Below, piece by piece: positions 14,480 to 22,763 of a stretch of 32,695 nt of DNA. Every line of letters starts with the position of its first letter. Position 1 is the stretch's first letter. Below the pieces are notes generated by a model. The model made no database searches. It was not told the DNA's origin and saw nothing but the letters and a program-made list of their open reading frames with translations. A program made the position numbers and the translations under genes. Origin of the DNA: Rhodospirillales bacterium (GTDB taxonomy: Bacteria; Pseudomonadota; Alphaproteobacteria; Acetobacterales; Acetobacteraceae); the NCBI GenBank assembly GCA_025362815.1, contig JANYFG010000106.1, forward strand, positions 1-32,695. Reading direction: 5' to 3'.

Positions 14480-14851
14480 TCACTTCGCCGGCACCAGCTG
14501 CGGCTCCGCGGCCTGCGGGCCGGTCGCCTGGTTGTTGTAGCAATCGTTCAACGCCTTCTCTCGCCCGTATTGCGCGCCGAGCCCGCTCGACGTGATGCCA
14601 GGCAGGCCGTTGGAGGCGAAGGGCGCATCGCGCGTGCTGGTGGCGAAGGTGTCGGCCTTGTAGATCTCGCCGCGGTTCTGCTGGCGATAGACCGCCTCGC
14701 TGCGGTCACGGCATTCGGCGGCCTGGGCGGCGGTGAGCCCGGCCCTGCGACCGCTGTTCGGCTGCGCGCAGCCCGCGAGCAGAACAAGCGCCAGGCCGGC
14801 CGGGGCAAGGCTTCTCAGAAGGGGGGCCATCATCGTCTTGCGTGGCATCAT
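14480..14851 (-). CDS. Small lipoprotein, function unknown
   Basis: The 123-residue protein has a lipoprotein signal peptide: basic start MMPRKTMM, hydrophobic core and lipobox LLAGC with the lipidated Cys at residue 28. The mature part is short and polar, with ECRDRSEAVYRQQNRGEIY and YGREKALNDCYNN, holding two further cysteines that could form a disulfide. I recognise no domain. It should sit in the periplasmic face of a membrane. AGGAG lies seven bases before the ATG pair, which supports this start. The upstream gene ends 24 bases before, suggesting one operon. Confidence 0.8.
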   Translation of the reverse strand: MMPRKTMMAPLLRSLAPAGLALVLLAGCAQPNSGRRAGLTAAQAAECRDRSEAVYRQQNRGEIYKADTFATSTRDAPFASNGLPGITSSGLGAQYGREKALNDCYNNQATGPQAAEPQLVPAK

Positions 14852-14875
14852 ATATGTGCTCCTGGGGCGGCGGGA

Positions 14876-15385
14876 TCAGGCGTTGGAGATCATTCTGGCT
14901 TGCGAAACCCGCGCATGCAGATGGTGTTCATCGAAATTCGCCTCCCGGGTCAATGGGGCTGTGGCGGCGGCCCGCAGCAGGGCGGCGTCGATCTCCGCCC
15001 CGTCGGGCAGAATGGCCACGTGATCCTTGGTCCAGCGCGCCCGCGTCATCAATTCCACCAGGGCCAGCAGGCGCAGGCAGATCGACAGGCCCACCAGCGT
15101 GTCGATGCCGCGCGCCGCGTCCACGGCGGCGGCCCAGCAACGGGCGTCGGGGTCGACCAAAGCGAGGTCGGCCACCTGGTTCTGGCCCTGCATGAAGCGA
15201 AACAGCCGCGCCGGGCCATCCACCGAGGCGATCGCCGCGGCACGGGCCTGATGCCAGGCGCGTTCCAGCTCACGCGGGGGCACCGGCGGCAGGGCTTCCG
15301 GCGCCTCGGGGACGAGATAGGTGAGAACGCCGTCGCGTGTCTCGGCGACCTGGATGAGCGAGCTGGCTTTACCGGAGCGTGTCAT
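14876..15385 (-). CDS. Hypothetical protein, 169 residues
   Basis: I do not recognise this protein. It is soluble-looking, with a proline-rich segment (residues 27-40, EAPEALPPVPPRE), then mainly helical sequence including WHQARAAAIASVDGPARLFRFMQGQ, GIDTLVGLSICLRLLALVELM and AALLRAAATAPLTREANFDEHHLHA. The coding pattern is sound: high GC at third positions and no competing frame with homology. The ATG at 15385 is uncertain because its ribosome-binding site is weak. It diverges from the amidase gene by 59 bases and lies upstream of the lipoprotein gene in the same direction. Confidence 0.6.
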   Translation of the reverse strand: MTRSGKASSLIQVAETRDGVLTYLVPEAPEALPPVPPRELERAWHQARAAAIASVDGPARLFRFMQGQNQVADLALVDPDARCWAAAVDAARGIDTLVGLSICLRLLALVELMTRARWTKDHVAILPDGAEIDAALLRAAATAPLTREANFDEHHLHARVSQARMISNA

Positions 15386-15444
15386 GGCCGCACCATGAAC
15401 CAGCGACCCGACCAGCACCACCCGCCGCCCCCGAAGGAAACACG

Positions 15445-16707
15445 ATGTCCGATCCGGCCCGTCTGACCGCCACCGACGCCGCGCGCCAGATCGCCGCCGG
15501 GCACCTGCGACCGGAGGCGTTGCTGGAGGCCTGCCTCGACCGTATCGCCACGGACGAGCCCCGAATCCGCGCCTTCGCGCAGTTCGATGCCGCCGCGGTG
15601 CGGGCCTCCGCCGCACGGCCGGGCCGTTTGCACGGGCTGCCGATCGGCGTGAAAGATGTGCTGGACACGCATGACCAGCCCTCGGAATACGGCTCGCCCA
15701 TCTGGCGGGGCCATCGCCCCAAGGCCGACGCCGTCTGCGTCGCCTGGGCGCGTGCTTCGGGGGGCGTGGTGATGGGCAAGACCGTCACCACCGAGTTCGC
15801 CACCCGCAAACCGGGGCTTACCTGCAATCCGCACAACGTGGCGCACACGCCGGGCGGTTCCTCCAGCGGGTCCGCCGCGGGCGTGGCTGCCGGGTTCTTT
15901 CCGCTGGCGTTCGGCACGCAGACGGCGGGCTCGATCATTCGCCCGGCCGCCTATTGTGGCGTGGTCGGCTACAAGCCCAGCTTCGGCATGATCGCCCGCC
16001 TCGGCATGAAGGTGATGAGTGAAAGCCTGGACACGATCGGCGTAATGGCCCGCTCCGTCGCCGACTGCGCGCTGTTCGCCGGTGCCGTCGCCGGGCGCGA
16101 CCTCGGTGATCCCGACATCAGGCCCACCGCCACGCCGCGCATCGGCCTTTGCCCCGGGCCTGCGAACGCCGAGGCCTCGCCCGAGACGCTGGCGCTGCTC
16201 GACCGCGCCGCGGACCGCTTGGCCGCCGCCGGTGCCGTGATCGTGAAGCGTCCGTTGCCGCAGGCCTACACGGCGCTGGCCTCCGCCCAGCCGCTGGTGA
16301 TGAACGCAGAAAGTGCGGCCTCGATGGGCTGGGAACTGACCACCCATCGCGACGGCCTGTCGGAGGGGCTCGTGGAGAAACTCGACTGGGGCCTCGCGCA
16401 AGGACCCGTGGCGCTGGATGCGGCGCGGGACGTGATGCGCCAGATGCAGTCGCACTTCACCGGCGTGATGGAGGATGTGGACGTGCTGCTGACGCCGTCC
16501 GCCCAGGGCGAGGCGCCGCATGGCCTCGACTGGACAGGCGATCCCGTGTTCAACGCGTGCTGGACCGCCCTGCACGTCCCCTGCGTCACGGTCCCCGCGG
16601 GCTCCGGACCGGCCGGCTTGCCGCTGGGCCTGCAGATCGTGGGCCGGTTCGCATCGGACCGCGCGACCTTGGCCTGGGCGCAATGGATTGCGAGCGCGCT
16701 CGGCTAG
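15445..16707 (+). CDS. Amidase (amidase-signature family)
   Basis: The 420-residue protein has the Ser-cisSer-Lys triad of the amidase-signature family at the expected spacing: Lys70 (GVKD), Ser139 (GGSSSGSAAG) and Ser163 (TAGSIIRPA). The Lys to cis-Ser distance is 69 and cis-Ser to nucleophile is 24, as in malonamidase. Such enzymes hydrolyse carboxamides to acid and ammonia; related Glu-tRNA amidotransferase subunits need GatB/C, absent here. AAGGA precedes the ATG at 15445. The stop codon lies in CTAG and overlaps by four bases the stop of the convergent reductase gene. The substrate is unknown, but the surroundings are catabolic. Confidence 0.92.
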   Translation: MSDPARLTATDAARQIAAGHLRPEALLEACLDRIATDEPRIRAFAQFDAAAVRASAARPGRLHGLPIGVKDVLDTHDQPSEYGSPIWRGHRPKADAVCVAWARASGGVVMGKTVTTEFATRKPGLTCNPHNVAHTPGGSSSGSAAGVAAGFFPLAFGTQTAGSIIRPAAYCGVVGYKPSFGMIARLGMKVMSESLDTIGVMARSVADCALFAGAVAGRDLGDPDIRPTATPRIGLCPGPANAEASPETLALLDRAADRLAAAGAVIVKRPLPQAYTALASAQPLVMNAESAASMGWELTTHRDGLSEGLVEKLDWGLAQGPVALDAARDVMRQMQSHFTGVMEDVDVLLTPSAQGEAPHGLDWTGDPVFNACWTALHVPCVTVPAGSGPAGLPLGLQIVGRFASDRATLAWAQWIASALG

Positions 16708-17723
16708 AGAGACGCGACCCGGACGATCATCTTGCCGAAATTGTCCCCGCCGAGCACCATCGCCAGCGCGTCCGGGGCGCGTTCCAGGCCGTCGATGATG
16801 GTTTCGCGGTAAGCCAGGCTGCCGTCGGCCACCCAGGGGGCCGCCAGCGTGCGCCACTCCGCGAACCGTTCCGGCTTGTCGAACACCAGAAGACCCTGCA
16901 TGCGCACGCGCTTGGCCACCATGAAGCCGAGATTGGGGCCGGGCGGGAATTCCGCATCGTTGTACTGCGCCACCATGCCGCACATGATGATGCGGCCGAA
17001 CATGTTCATGCTGGCGAACGCCGCCTGCTGCACGGCGCCGCCGACGTTCTCGAAATAGACGTCCACACCCCGCGGGCAGGCATCGGCGATGGCGGCCCCA
17101 AGGTCCATCGAGCGGTGATCGATGCAGGCGTCGAACCCCAGGCGCTCTTGCACGAACAGGCATTTGTCCGGCCCGCCCGCGATCCCCACCACGTGCGCGC
17201 CGGCCCGTTTGGCGATCTGGCCGGCAACCGACCCCACGGCCCCCGACGCTGCCGAGATCAGCACCGTCTCGCCTTCCTTGGCCTGGCCGATATCGGTCAT
17301 CCCCGAATAAGCCGTCACCCCCGGCATGCCGAGCACGCCGAGATAGGTGGACAGCGGCGCGTCGCCCTTCGGAATCCGGGTCAGCGCTGCGGCCTTGGAG
17401 AGCACATGGCTCTGCCAGCCACGGCCCCCCACGGCGATGTCGCCCACGGCGAATCCGGGGTCGGCGGAGGCCACGACCTCGCCCACCGTCTCACCCGTCA
17501 CGGCCTCGCCGATCTGCACGGGGGTGGCGTAGCTTTTCCGGTCCGACAGCCGTCCGCGCATATAAGGGTCGATCGACAGATACAGCGTGCGCGTCACCAC
17601 CTCGCCCATGGCGGGCGTGGGGATCGGCTCCTGCACCATCTCGAAATCGGCCATGGACGGCATGCCGTCGGGCCTTCGGCGCAGCACGATCGAGTGGCGC
17701 AGTCCGGCCTGGGGCTGGTTCAT
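16704..17723 (-). CDS. NADP-dependent MDR-family oxidoreductase (CurA/prostaglandin reductase type)
   Basis: The 339-residue protein is a zinc-free medium-chain reductase. It has the family markers DPYMRGR near residue 55, GVLGMPGVTAY, then the NADP-binding AASGAVGSVAGQIAK, and lacks zinc-site cysteines. Related enzymes reduce the double bond of alpha,beta-unsaturated ketones (curcumin, 2-alkenals, prostaglandin analogues) with NADPH. GGAG lies eight bases before the ATG at 17723; an in-frame TTG two codons earlier is less likely. It is the last gene of a run with the alcohol dehydrogenase (47-base gap) and the 2-hydroxyacid dehydrogenase. Its TAG stop shares CTAG with the amidase stop on the other strand. 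Confidence 0.92.
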   Translation of the reverse strand: MNQPQAGLRHSIVLRRRPDGMPSMADFEMVQEPIPTPAMGEVVTRTLYLSIDPYMRGRLSDRKSYATPVQIGEAVTGETVGEVVASADPGFAVGDIAVGGRGWQSHVLSKAAALTRIPKGDAPLSTYLGVLGMPGVTAYSGMTDIGQAKEGETVLISAASGAVGSVAGQIAKRAGAHVVGIAGGPDKCLFVQERLGFDACIDHRSMDLGAAIADACPRGVDVYFENVGGAVQQAAFASMNMFGRIIMCGMVAQYNDAEFPPGPNLGFMVAKRVRMQGLLVFDKPERFAEWRTLAAPWVADGSLAYRETIIDGLERAPDALAMVLGGDNFGKMIVRVASL

Positions 17724-17770
17724 CTTCAAATCTCCGGTGGCCTATGGTGAAAGCGCGTGGGACGACACTG

Positions 17771-18844
17771 TCAGGCGGCGTCGGCGCGTAGCACCAGGCG
17801 GCCGTTCACGTGGCCATCGCGCAGCCGCATCAATGCCGCGTCCGCGTCACGCTGGGGCACCATCTCCACAGGCAGCGCGTCCACCTTGCCGGATTGTGCC
17901 AGGGCCACGAGCTCGCGCAATTCCTTGGGATTGCCGACATAGCTGCCTTGAACCGTGAGCGCGCGCATCGCCATGATGGGCAGCGGCAGCGACAATTCGC
18001 CGCCGAACAGGCCCACTTGCACCAGCTTTCCGCCCTTTTGCAGCGAGTCGAACGCGAAGCGCGCCGTGGCGGTGCCGTTGACGAGGTCGATGATCGCGGA
18101 CACCGGGCCACCGGCCGCCTCGATGATGCGTGCCGACACGCCCTCGCCGGCGCCATGGACCACCTTTTGCGCGCCCGCCTTCGTGGCCGCCGCAAGCTTG
18201 GCCTCGCTGATATCCACCACGATGATGTTCCGATGCCCGAGCGCCTTCAACACGGCAATGGCGTTCAGGCCCAGACCGCCGGCGCCGATCACCACGATCG
18301 GGCGATCCGGCGGCATCGGCATCACCTTCTTGATGGCGGAAAACACGGTGATGCCCGAGCACGCGTAGGTGGCCGCCACCGCGAGATCGAGCGTGCCGGG
18401 GTCCACGAGGTGGCGCGGATGCGGGGCCACCACATGGGTGGCGTAGCCCCCGTTCTGATACACGCCCAGGCTGCGGCCCTTGATGCACATGTTGTCTTCC
18501 TCGGCCAGGCACGCCTCGCACACGCCGCAGCCCACCCAGGGGAACACGATGCGTACATCGCCCACGGCCAAGCCCCCTCCTTGGCTCTGGGCCTCCGGCC
18601 CCATGCCCACCACGCGGCCGACGATCTCGTGGCCCATCGCCAGCGGCAAAACGAGGCCGCGGTCCTTCATGTTCATCTTCTTGCCGCCACCGAGGTCGTA
18701 TTCACCCTCCCAGATATGAAGATCGGAGTGGCACACGCCGCAATGCGTCGTCTCCAGCAGCACCTGCGTGCCGGTCGGCACCGGCGTCGGAAGCTCGATC
18801 TCCTGCAACGGAGCGCCATTTTCAACCACGGCCCAGGCGCGCAT
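17771..18844 (-). CDS. Zinc-dependent alcohol dehydrogenase
   Basis: The 357-residue protein has both zinc sites of the medium-chain alcohol dehydrogenases. The catalytic ligands are Cys35 (CGVCHSD), His72 with Glu73 (GHE) and Cys162 (YACSG); the structural cysteines are 106, 109, 112 and 120. The nucleotide loop GAGGLG is at 187-192, followed by an acidic residue (VVDIS), which points to NAD. It would interconvert an alcohol and an aldehyde or ketone. A small insertion (GEYDLGGGKKMNMKDRG, about 47-63) is seen in a subset of the family. AAGGA precedes the ATG. It follows the 2-hydroxyacid dehydrogenase by 12 bases, so the two are cotranscribed. Confidence 0.94.
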   Translation of the reverse strand: MRAWAVVENGAPLQEIELPTPVPTGTQVLLETTHCGVCHSDLHIWEGEYDLGGGKKMNMKDRGLVLPLAMGHEIVGRVVGMGPEAQSQGGGLAVGDVRIVFPWVGCGVCEACLAEEDNMCIKGRSLGVYQNGGYATHVVAPHPRHLVDPGTLDLAVAATYACSGITVFSAIKKVMPMPPDRPIVVIGAGGLGLNAIAVLKALGHRNIIVVDISEAKLAAATKAGAQKVVHGAGEGVSARIIEAAGGPVSAIIDLVNGTATARFAFDSLQKGGKLVQVGLFGGELSLPLPIMAMRALTVQGSYVGNPKELRELVALAQSGKVDALPVEMVPQRDADAALMRLRDGHVNGRLVLRADAA

Positions 18845-18856
18845 GTGTTCGGTCCT

Positions 18857-19828
18857 TCAAGCGTTAAGCGTGTTGAGCGTGCGGATCGGGTGCCCGGAGA
18901 GCCACGCCGTGAGGTTTTCAGCGGACTCGCGGTAAAGCGCAGACATGTTTCCGCGCGAGACATAGCCGAGATGCGGCGACAGCACCGTATTGGGTGCGGT
19001 GCGCCAGGGATCGTTCGCCGGCAGCGGCTCATGGGCGAACACATCCAGCGCCGCCACCAGCCGGCCGGCTTGCACCGCCTCCAGCAACGCCGCCTGGTCG
19101 ACCAGCCCGGCGCGGGACGTGTTCACCACGATGGCGCCCGGCTTCATCATCGCCAGGTCCGCTGCCGCCAGCGTGTGGCGCGAGCGATCGGACAGAACGA
19201 GATGCAGGCTCACGGCGTCGGACCGTTCAAGCAGCGCCCGCTTGCTCACCAGCGTGGCGCCGCTCTCGGCGGCCTTTTCCGCCGTGAGGTTCGGGCTCCA
19301 GGCCAGAATGGTCATGTCCAGCGCGCGGGCGTAGCGGGCCATCCGGCTGCCGAGCTTGCCCAGGCCGATGACACCCAGGGTCTGGCCGAACAGCTCGGTG
19401 CCCGGCTGCAGGTTTTCCTGGAACCGGCCAGCGCGGATCTCGGCGTCGCCCAAAGCAAGCTGGCGGGCGGCGGCCAGCAGCAAGGCGAGCGCCAGCTCGG
19501 CGGTGGCATAGGTGGTGGGCTGGCCCGAGGTGAAACAGACCTGGATGCCGTGACGCGTGCACGCCTCGGTGTCGACGGCGGCGTTGCGCGCGCCGGTGAA
19601 GCTCAGCAGACGCAGGCGGGGAAGCCGCGCGATCAGTTCGGCCGGAAACGGGGTGCGCTCGCGCATGGCCACCACCGCGTCGAAATCCGTCAGGGCGGCG
19701 GCTGCCTGATGCGCGTCGGCGAAGGCCTCGCGAAAGAACACCAGCTCCGCCTGCGCCGTCACCGCCGACCAGTCGGCGAGACCGGCGGCGGCGTTCTGCC
19801 AGTCGTCCAGCACCGCGATCCGTTTCAT
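18857..19828 (-). CDS. D-2-hydroxyacid dehydrogenase family protein
   Basis: The 323-residue protein is a third, more distant 2-hydroxyacid dehydrogenase. The nucleotide loop reads GLGKLG, followed by AWSPNLT instead of an acidic or NRxR segment, typical of a separate subfamily. The catalytic Arg (NTSRAGLVD), Glu (LDVFAHEP) and His (LSPHLGY) are all present. The reaction should be NAD(P)-linked reduction of a 2-keto acid or the reverse. GAGGAG lies just before the ATG at 19828. It heads an operon with the alcohol dehydrogenase and MDR reductase and diverges from the 3-hydroxyacyl-CoA dehydrogenase gene over 118 bases. Confidence 0.92.
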   Translation of the reverse strand: MKRIAVLDDWQNAAAGLADWSAVTAQAELVFFREAFADAHQAAAALTDFDAVVAMRERTPFPAELIARLPRLRLLSFTGARNAAVDTEACTRHGIQVCFTSGQPTTYATAELALALLLAAARQLALGDAEIRAGRFQENLQPGTELFGQTLGVIGLGKLGSRMARYARALDMTILAWSPNLTAEKAAESGATLVSKRALLERSDAVSLHLVLSDRSRHTLAAADLAMMKPGAIVVNTSRAGLVDQAALLEAVQAGRLVAALDVFAHEPLPANDPWRTAPNTVLSPHLGYVSRGNMSALYRESAENLTAWLSGHPIRTLNTLNA

Positions 19829-19946
19829 GTGCGTCTCCTCGAATGGTCCGCAGCCTGCGTCGAACCCATCGGCGGCGCAAGGTTGCGAAGGCCACGCGCG
19901 GGTGGTCAGATCGCGGCAAAACGGGGGGCGGACGATGGAGGTGGCC

Positions 19947-20876
19947 ATGGACAAGATTGCGGTGGTGGGCGGCGGGCTGATCGGCCGCGCCTGGTCGATC
20001 GTGTTCGCCCGCGCGGGGTTCGCGGTGTCGTTGTTCGACAGCTCGCAGGAGGCCGCCTCCAAGGCGCTCGGCTTCATCGAGGCGCGCCTGCCGGAGCTGC
20101 ACGACGCCGGGTTGCTGGCCGATACGCCGGCCGAGGTGATGGCGCGCATCAGCCTCGCCCCCACGTTGGAGGCCGCCCTCGACGGCGCCCTTTACGTGCA
20201 GGAGAACGGGCCGGAGCGGGTGGAGGCGAAAAGCCGGCTGTTCGCCGTGATGGACGGCATCGCACCGAAATCCACCATTCTGGCCAGCTCCACCAGCGGC
20301 ATTCCCGGCAGCGCCTTCACCGAGCGTCTGCGCGGGCGCGCGCGCTGCATCGTGGCGCATCCCGTCAATCCCCCCTACCTCGTGCCCGTCGTCGAGATCT
20401 GTCCGGCGCCGTGGACCAGTGCGGCCACCGTGGCCGCCACACGGGCGCTGATGCTGCGCGCGAAGATGGTGCCGGCCACCATCATGCGGGAAGTGTCGGG
20501 CTTCGTGCTCAACCGTCTGCAGATCGCCCTCGTGGCGGAAGCGTTCCGGCTGGTGGCCGATGGCGTGGTGTCACCCGAGGATTGCGACGCCACCATCAAA
20601 CATGGCCTCGGCCTGCGCTGGGCGTTCATGGGCCCGTTCGAGACGATCGATCTGAACGCGCCCGGCGGCGTGGCCGATTACTGCAACCGCTACGGCGGCC
20701 TCTACAGCCAGGTGCAACACGAACAAAATCCGGTGGAACTGACCCCCGAACTCGTGGACGAGGTGGACCGCGCGATGCGCGACGCGCTGCCGCTCGACAA
20801 TCAGCCGGCGCGGCAGGAATGGCGCGACAGGCGGCTGATGGCGTTGCTGGCGCATAAGGCTGGGCAGCCGGAGTAA
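19947..20876 (+). CDS. 3-hydroxyacyl-CoA dehydrogenase family protein (lambda-crystallin type)
   Basis: The 309-residue protein has the N-terminal Rossmann loop VVGGGLIGRAW (6-16), Asp31 at the end of the second strand (NAD preference), the STSG segment at 115-118 and HPVNPPYLVPVVEI at 138-151 with the catalytic His138. The C-terminal helical domain begins near residue 180. Its length and NPPYLVPVVE pattern suit the single-domain lambda-crystallin/L-gulonate-3-dehydrogenase group more than fatty-acid oxidation enzymes; relatives also include carnitine dehydrogenase. Start 19947 is preferred because GGAGG lies five bases upstream; an ATG at 19935 is also in frame. Its end is convergent with the ABC permease gene, with a palindromic repeat between. 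Confidence 0.9.
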   Translation: MDKIAVVGGGLIGRAWSIVFARAGFAVSLFDSSQEAASKALGFIEARLPELHDAGLLADTPAEVMARISLAPTLEAALDGALYVQENGPERVEAKSRLFAVMDGIAPKSTILASSTSGIPGSAFTERLRGRARCIVAHPVNPPYLVPVVEICPAPWTSAATVAATRALMLRAKMVPATIMREVSGFVLNRLQIALVAEAFRLVADGVVSPEDCDATIKHGLGLRWAFMGPFETIDLNAPGGVADYCNRYGGLYSQVQHEQNPVELTPELVDEVDRAMRDALPLDNQPARQEWRDRRLMALLAHKAGQPE

Positions 20877-20888
20877 GGGAAAAAAGGC

Positions 20889-20924
20889 GTTCTTTTGTGG
20901 ACAAAAGAACCAAAAAACTTTTTT
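20889..20924. repeat. Dispersed palindromic repeat, copy 2 (reverse orientation)
   Basis: GTTCTTTTGT (20889-20898) and ACAAAAGAAC (20901-20910) form a perfect 10-bp stem with a 2-base centre, followed by CAAAAAACTTTTTT. Read on the minus strand it matches copies 1 and 3. It occupies the 51-base gap between two convergent genes, fitting a bidirectional terminator. Confidence 0.85.
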
Positions 20925-20927
20925 CGC

Positions 20928-21821
20928 TTATTTTCCGCGTGGGTCTAGGGCGTCGCGCAGGCCGTCGCCTACCAGGTTGAAGCTCATCACGCACAGGAAG
21001 ATGGCGGCGCCGGGGAAGATCGCGAGCCACGGGGCCTGGGAGAGAAAGCGTTGCGCGGAGTTGAGCATCGAGCCCCAGCTTGGCGCCGGCGGCTGCTGGC
21101 CCAGGCCCAGGAACGACAAGGCAGCCTCGGCGATGATGGCGCCCGCGATCGCCAAGGTGGCCTGCACAAGCACGGGCGGCACGATGTTCGGCAACACATG
21201 GCGCACAGCCACGCGCCAGGCAGGGTTGCCGAGCGCGCGGGCGGCTTCCACGTAGTCGTTTGTGGCCGCGTCCATCGTGGCCCCGCGCGCCACGCGCATG
21301 AAGATGGGCGCCGCGGTGATGCCGATCGCGATCATCGCGTTCTGCAGCGACGGCCCGAGGAACGCGGCCAGCGCGATCGCCAGAATGAGGTTCGGCACCG
21401 CCAGCATGGTGTCCACCACGCGGCTCAGCAGCATGTCGGTGCGCCCGCCCACGAAGCCCGCGATGAGGCCCGCGGGCACGCCGATCCCGGCCGCGATGCC
21501 CACCGAGATCACGCCCGCCATCATGGAGGCGCGGGCACCCCAGATCACCCGGCTCAGAACGTCGCGGCCGTTCTCGTCCGTGCCCATCCAGTAAAGCGCG
21601 CCCGGTGCCTTTCGGATCGCCGTCCAGCTGGTCTTGATCGGATCGTAGGGGGCGATCCAGGGCGCGGCCAGCGCGGTCACGATGAACACCACCACGATGA
21701 ACAACCCGATCAACGCGGCGGGCCGGCTGCAGAAGCGCTTGATCGCGAGCTTTCGCGGGCTCTGCGCCGCGGGGATCACGGGGGAGGCGGCGGTGGGGGC
21801 CACGCCGATCACCGCACTCAT
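20928..21821 (-). CDS. ABC transporter permease, dipeptide/oligopeptide type (DppC-like)
   Basis: The 297-residue inner-membrane protein has the DppC layout: a short cytoplasmic N-terminus, one membrane segment near 36-55, the extracytoplasmic GTDENGRDVLSRVIWGARAS region, then five further segments. The EAA loop EAARALGNPAWRVAVRHVLPN, which docks on the ATPase, is intact. It works with the DppB-like permease and the binding protein encoded upstream to import peptides, or in many relatives other small molecules. The start overlaps the dppB stop (ATGA). No ATPase genes follow; the operon ends here, so the ATPase must be encoded elsewhere. Confidence 0.93.
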   Translation of the reverse strand: MSAVIGVAPTAASPVIPAAQSPRKLAIKRFCSRPAALIGLFIVVVFIVTALAAPWIAPYDPIKTSWTAIRKAPGALYWMGTDENGRDVLSRVIWGARASMMAGVISVGIAAGIGVPAGLIAGFVGGRTDMLLSRVVDTMLAVPNLILAIALAAFLGPSLQNAMIAIGITAAPIFMRVARGATMDAATNDYVEAARALGNPAWRVAVRHVLPNIVPPVLVQATLAIAGAIIAEAALSFLGLGQQPPAPSWGSMLNSAQRFLSQAPWLAIFPGAAIFLCVMSFNLVGDGLRDALDPRGK

Positions 21822-22762
21822 GCGCCGCGCATCCTTGGGTTGATGACGACATACAGAACGTCGGCAAGAAGATTGAGCAACACGTAGATCGTGGCGGTCA
21901 CCAGAACCACTCCCTGCACCACGGGATAGTCGCGGTTGAACACGGCATCCACGATCAGCTTGCCGAAGCCGGGGATGGAGAACACCTGCTCGGTCAGCAC
22001 CGCGCCCGAGAGCAGCGTGCCCAGCTCCAGCGCGCCAAGCGTGACGACCGGCACCAGCGCGTTACGCAGCGCGTGGCGCAGGATCACAACGCGTTCCGGC
22101 AGGCCCTTGGCGCGCGCGGTGCGCACGTAATCCTGGTCCATCGCCGTCAGCATGGCGGACCGCGTGTGGCGCATCAGCACGGCGGCGATGGCGTTGCCCA
22201 GCACGAAGGCGGGCATGATGGTGGTGGCCAGCGACTGCCGCCAATCCTCCGCCAGCGACACGTAGCCGGAAGGCGGCAGCCAGCCGAGTTTCACGCTCAC
22301 CAGCAGGATCAGCATGATGCCGAGCCAGAAATTCGGCGTGGACAACCCGGCCAGACCCACGCCGTTGGCGATGTAGTCCCACTTCGTGTTGCGCTTGACC
22401 GCCGAGAGGATGCCCATCGGCACGCCGATGCCCACCGCGATGATGAACGCCATCGCGCCGAGTTGCAGCGTGACGGGCAGCTTGGTGGTGACGAGCTGGA
22501 TCACCGGCTGGCGTATGCGCCAGGAAAAGCCGAGATCGCCCCGCACCACGCCGCCGATCCAATGCAGATACTGGATCGGCAACGAGCGATCGAGCCAAAG
22601 TTCGGTGCGGATCGCCGCCAGCACGGCGGGGTCTCGTTCCTCGCCGGCCAGAACCAAGGCGGGGTCGCCAGGCATCAGTTGCTGCAGGCAGAATACCAGA
22701 ATACTCACCAGCAGCAGGGTGGGCAGAACCTGCAGCAAACGCTGTCCGAGATGGCCGCGCAT
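21818..22762 (-). CDS. ABC transporter permease, dipeptide/oligopeptide type (DppB-like)
   Basis: The 314-residue membrane protein has the DppB pattern. It has a first membrane helix at about 10-30 ending in LMPGDPA, the periplasmic region with LPIQYLHWIGGVVRGDLGFSW, several membrane segments, and the ATPase-docking loop with RTARAKGLPERVVILRHALRN. The C-terminus contains EQVFSIPGFGKL and ends in INPRMRG, typical of the family. It pairs with the DppC-like permease. Its ATG lies one base after the stop of the binding-protein gene and its end overlaps the next gene, so the three are one operon. Confidence 0.93.
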   Translation of the reverse strand: MRGHLGQRLLQVLPTLLLVSILVFCLQQLMPGDPALVLAGEERDPAVLAAIRTELWLDRSLPIQYLHWIGGVVRGDLGFSWRIRQPVIQLVTTKLPVTLQLGAMAFIIAVGIGVPMGILSAVKRNTKWDYIANGVGLAGLSTPNFWLGIMLILLVSVKLGWLPPSGYVSLAEDWRQSLATTIMPAFVLGNAIAAVLMRHTRSAMLTAMDQDYVRTARAKGLPERVVILRHALRNALVPVVTLGALELGTLLSGAVLTEQVFSIPGFGKLIVDAVFNRDYPVVQGVVLVTATIYVLLNLLADVLYVVINPRMRGA

Positions 22763-22763
22763 G

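Noticed and set aside
19876-19887. CGCAA-GG-TTGCG inverted repeat between the divergent dehydrogenase genes
   Set aside because: Five-base arms are expected by chance in a sequence of this length and composition, and nothing else supports a site.
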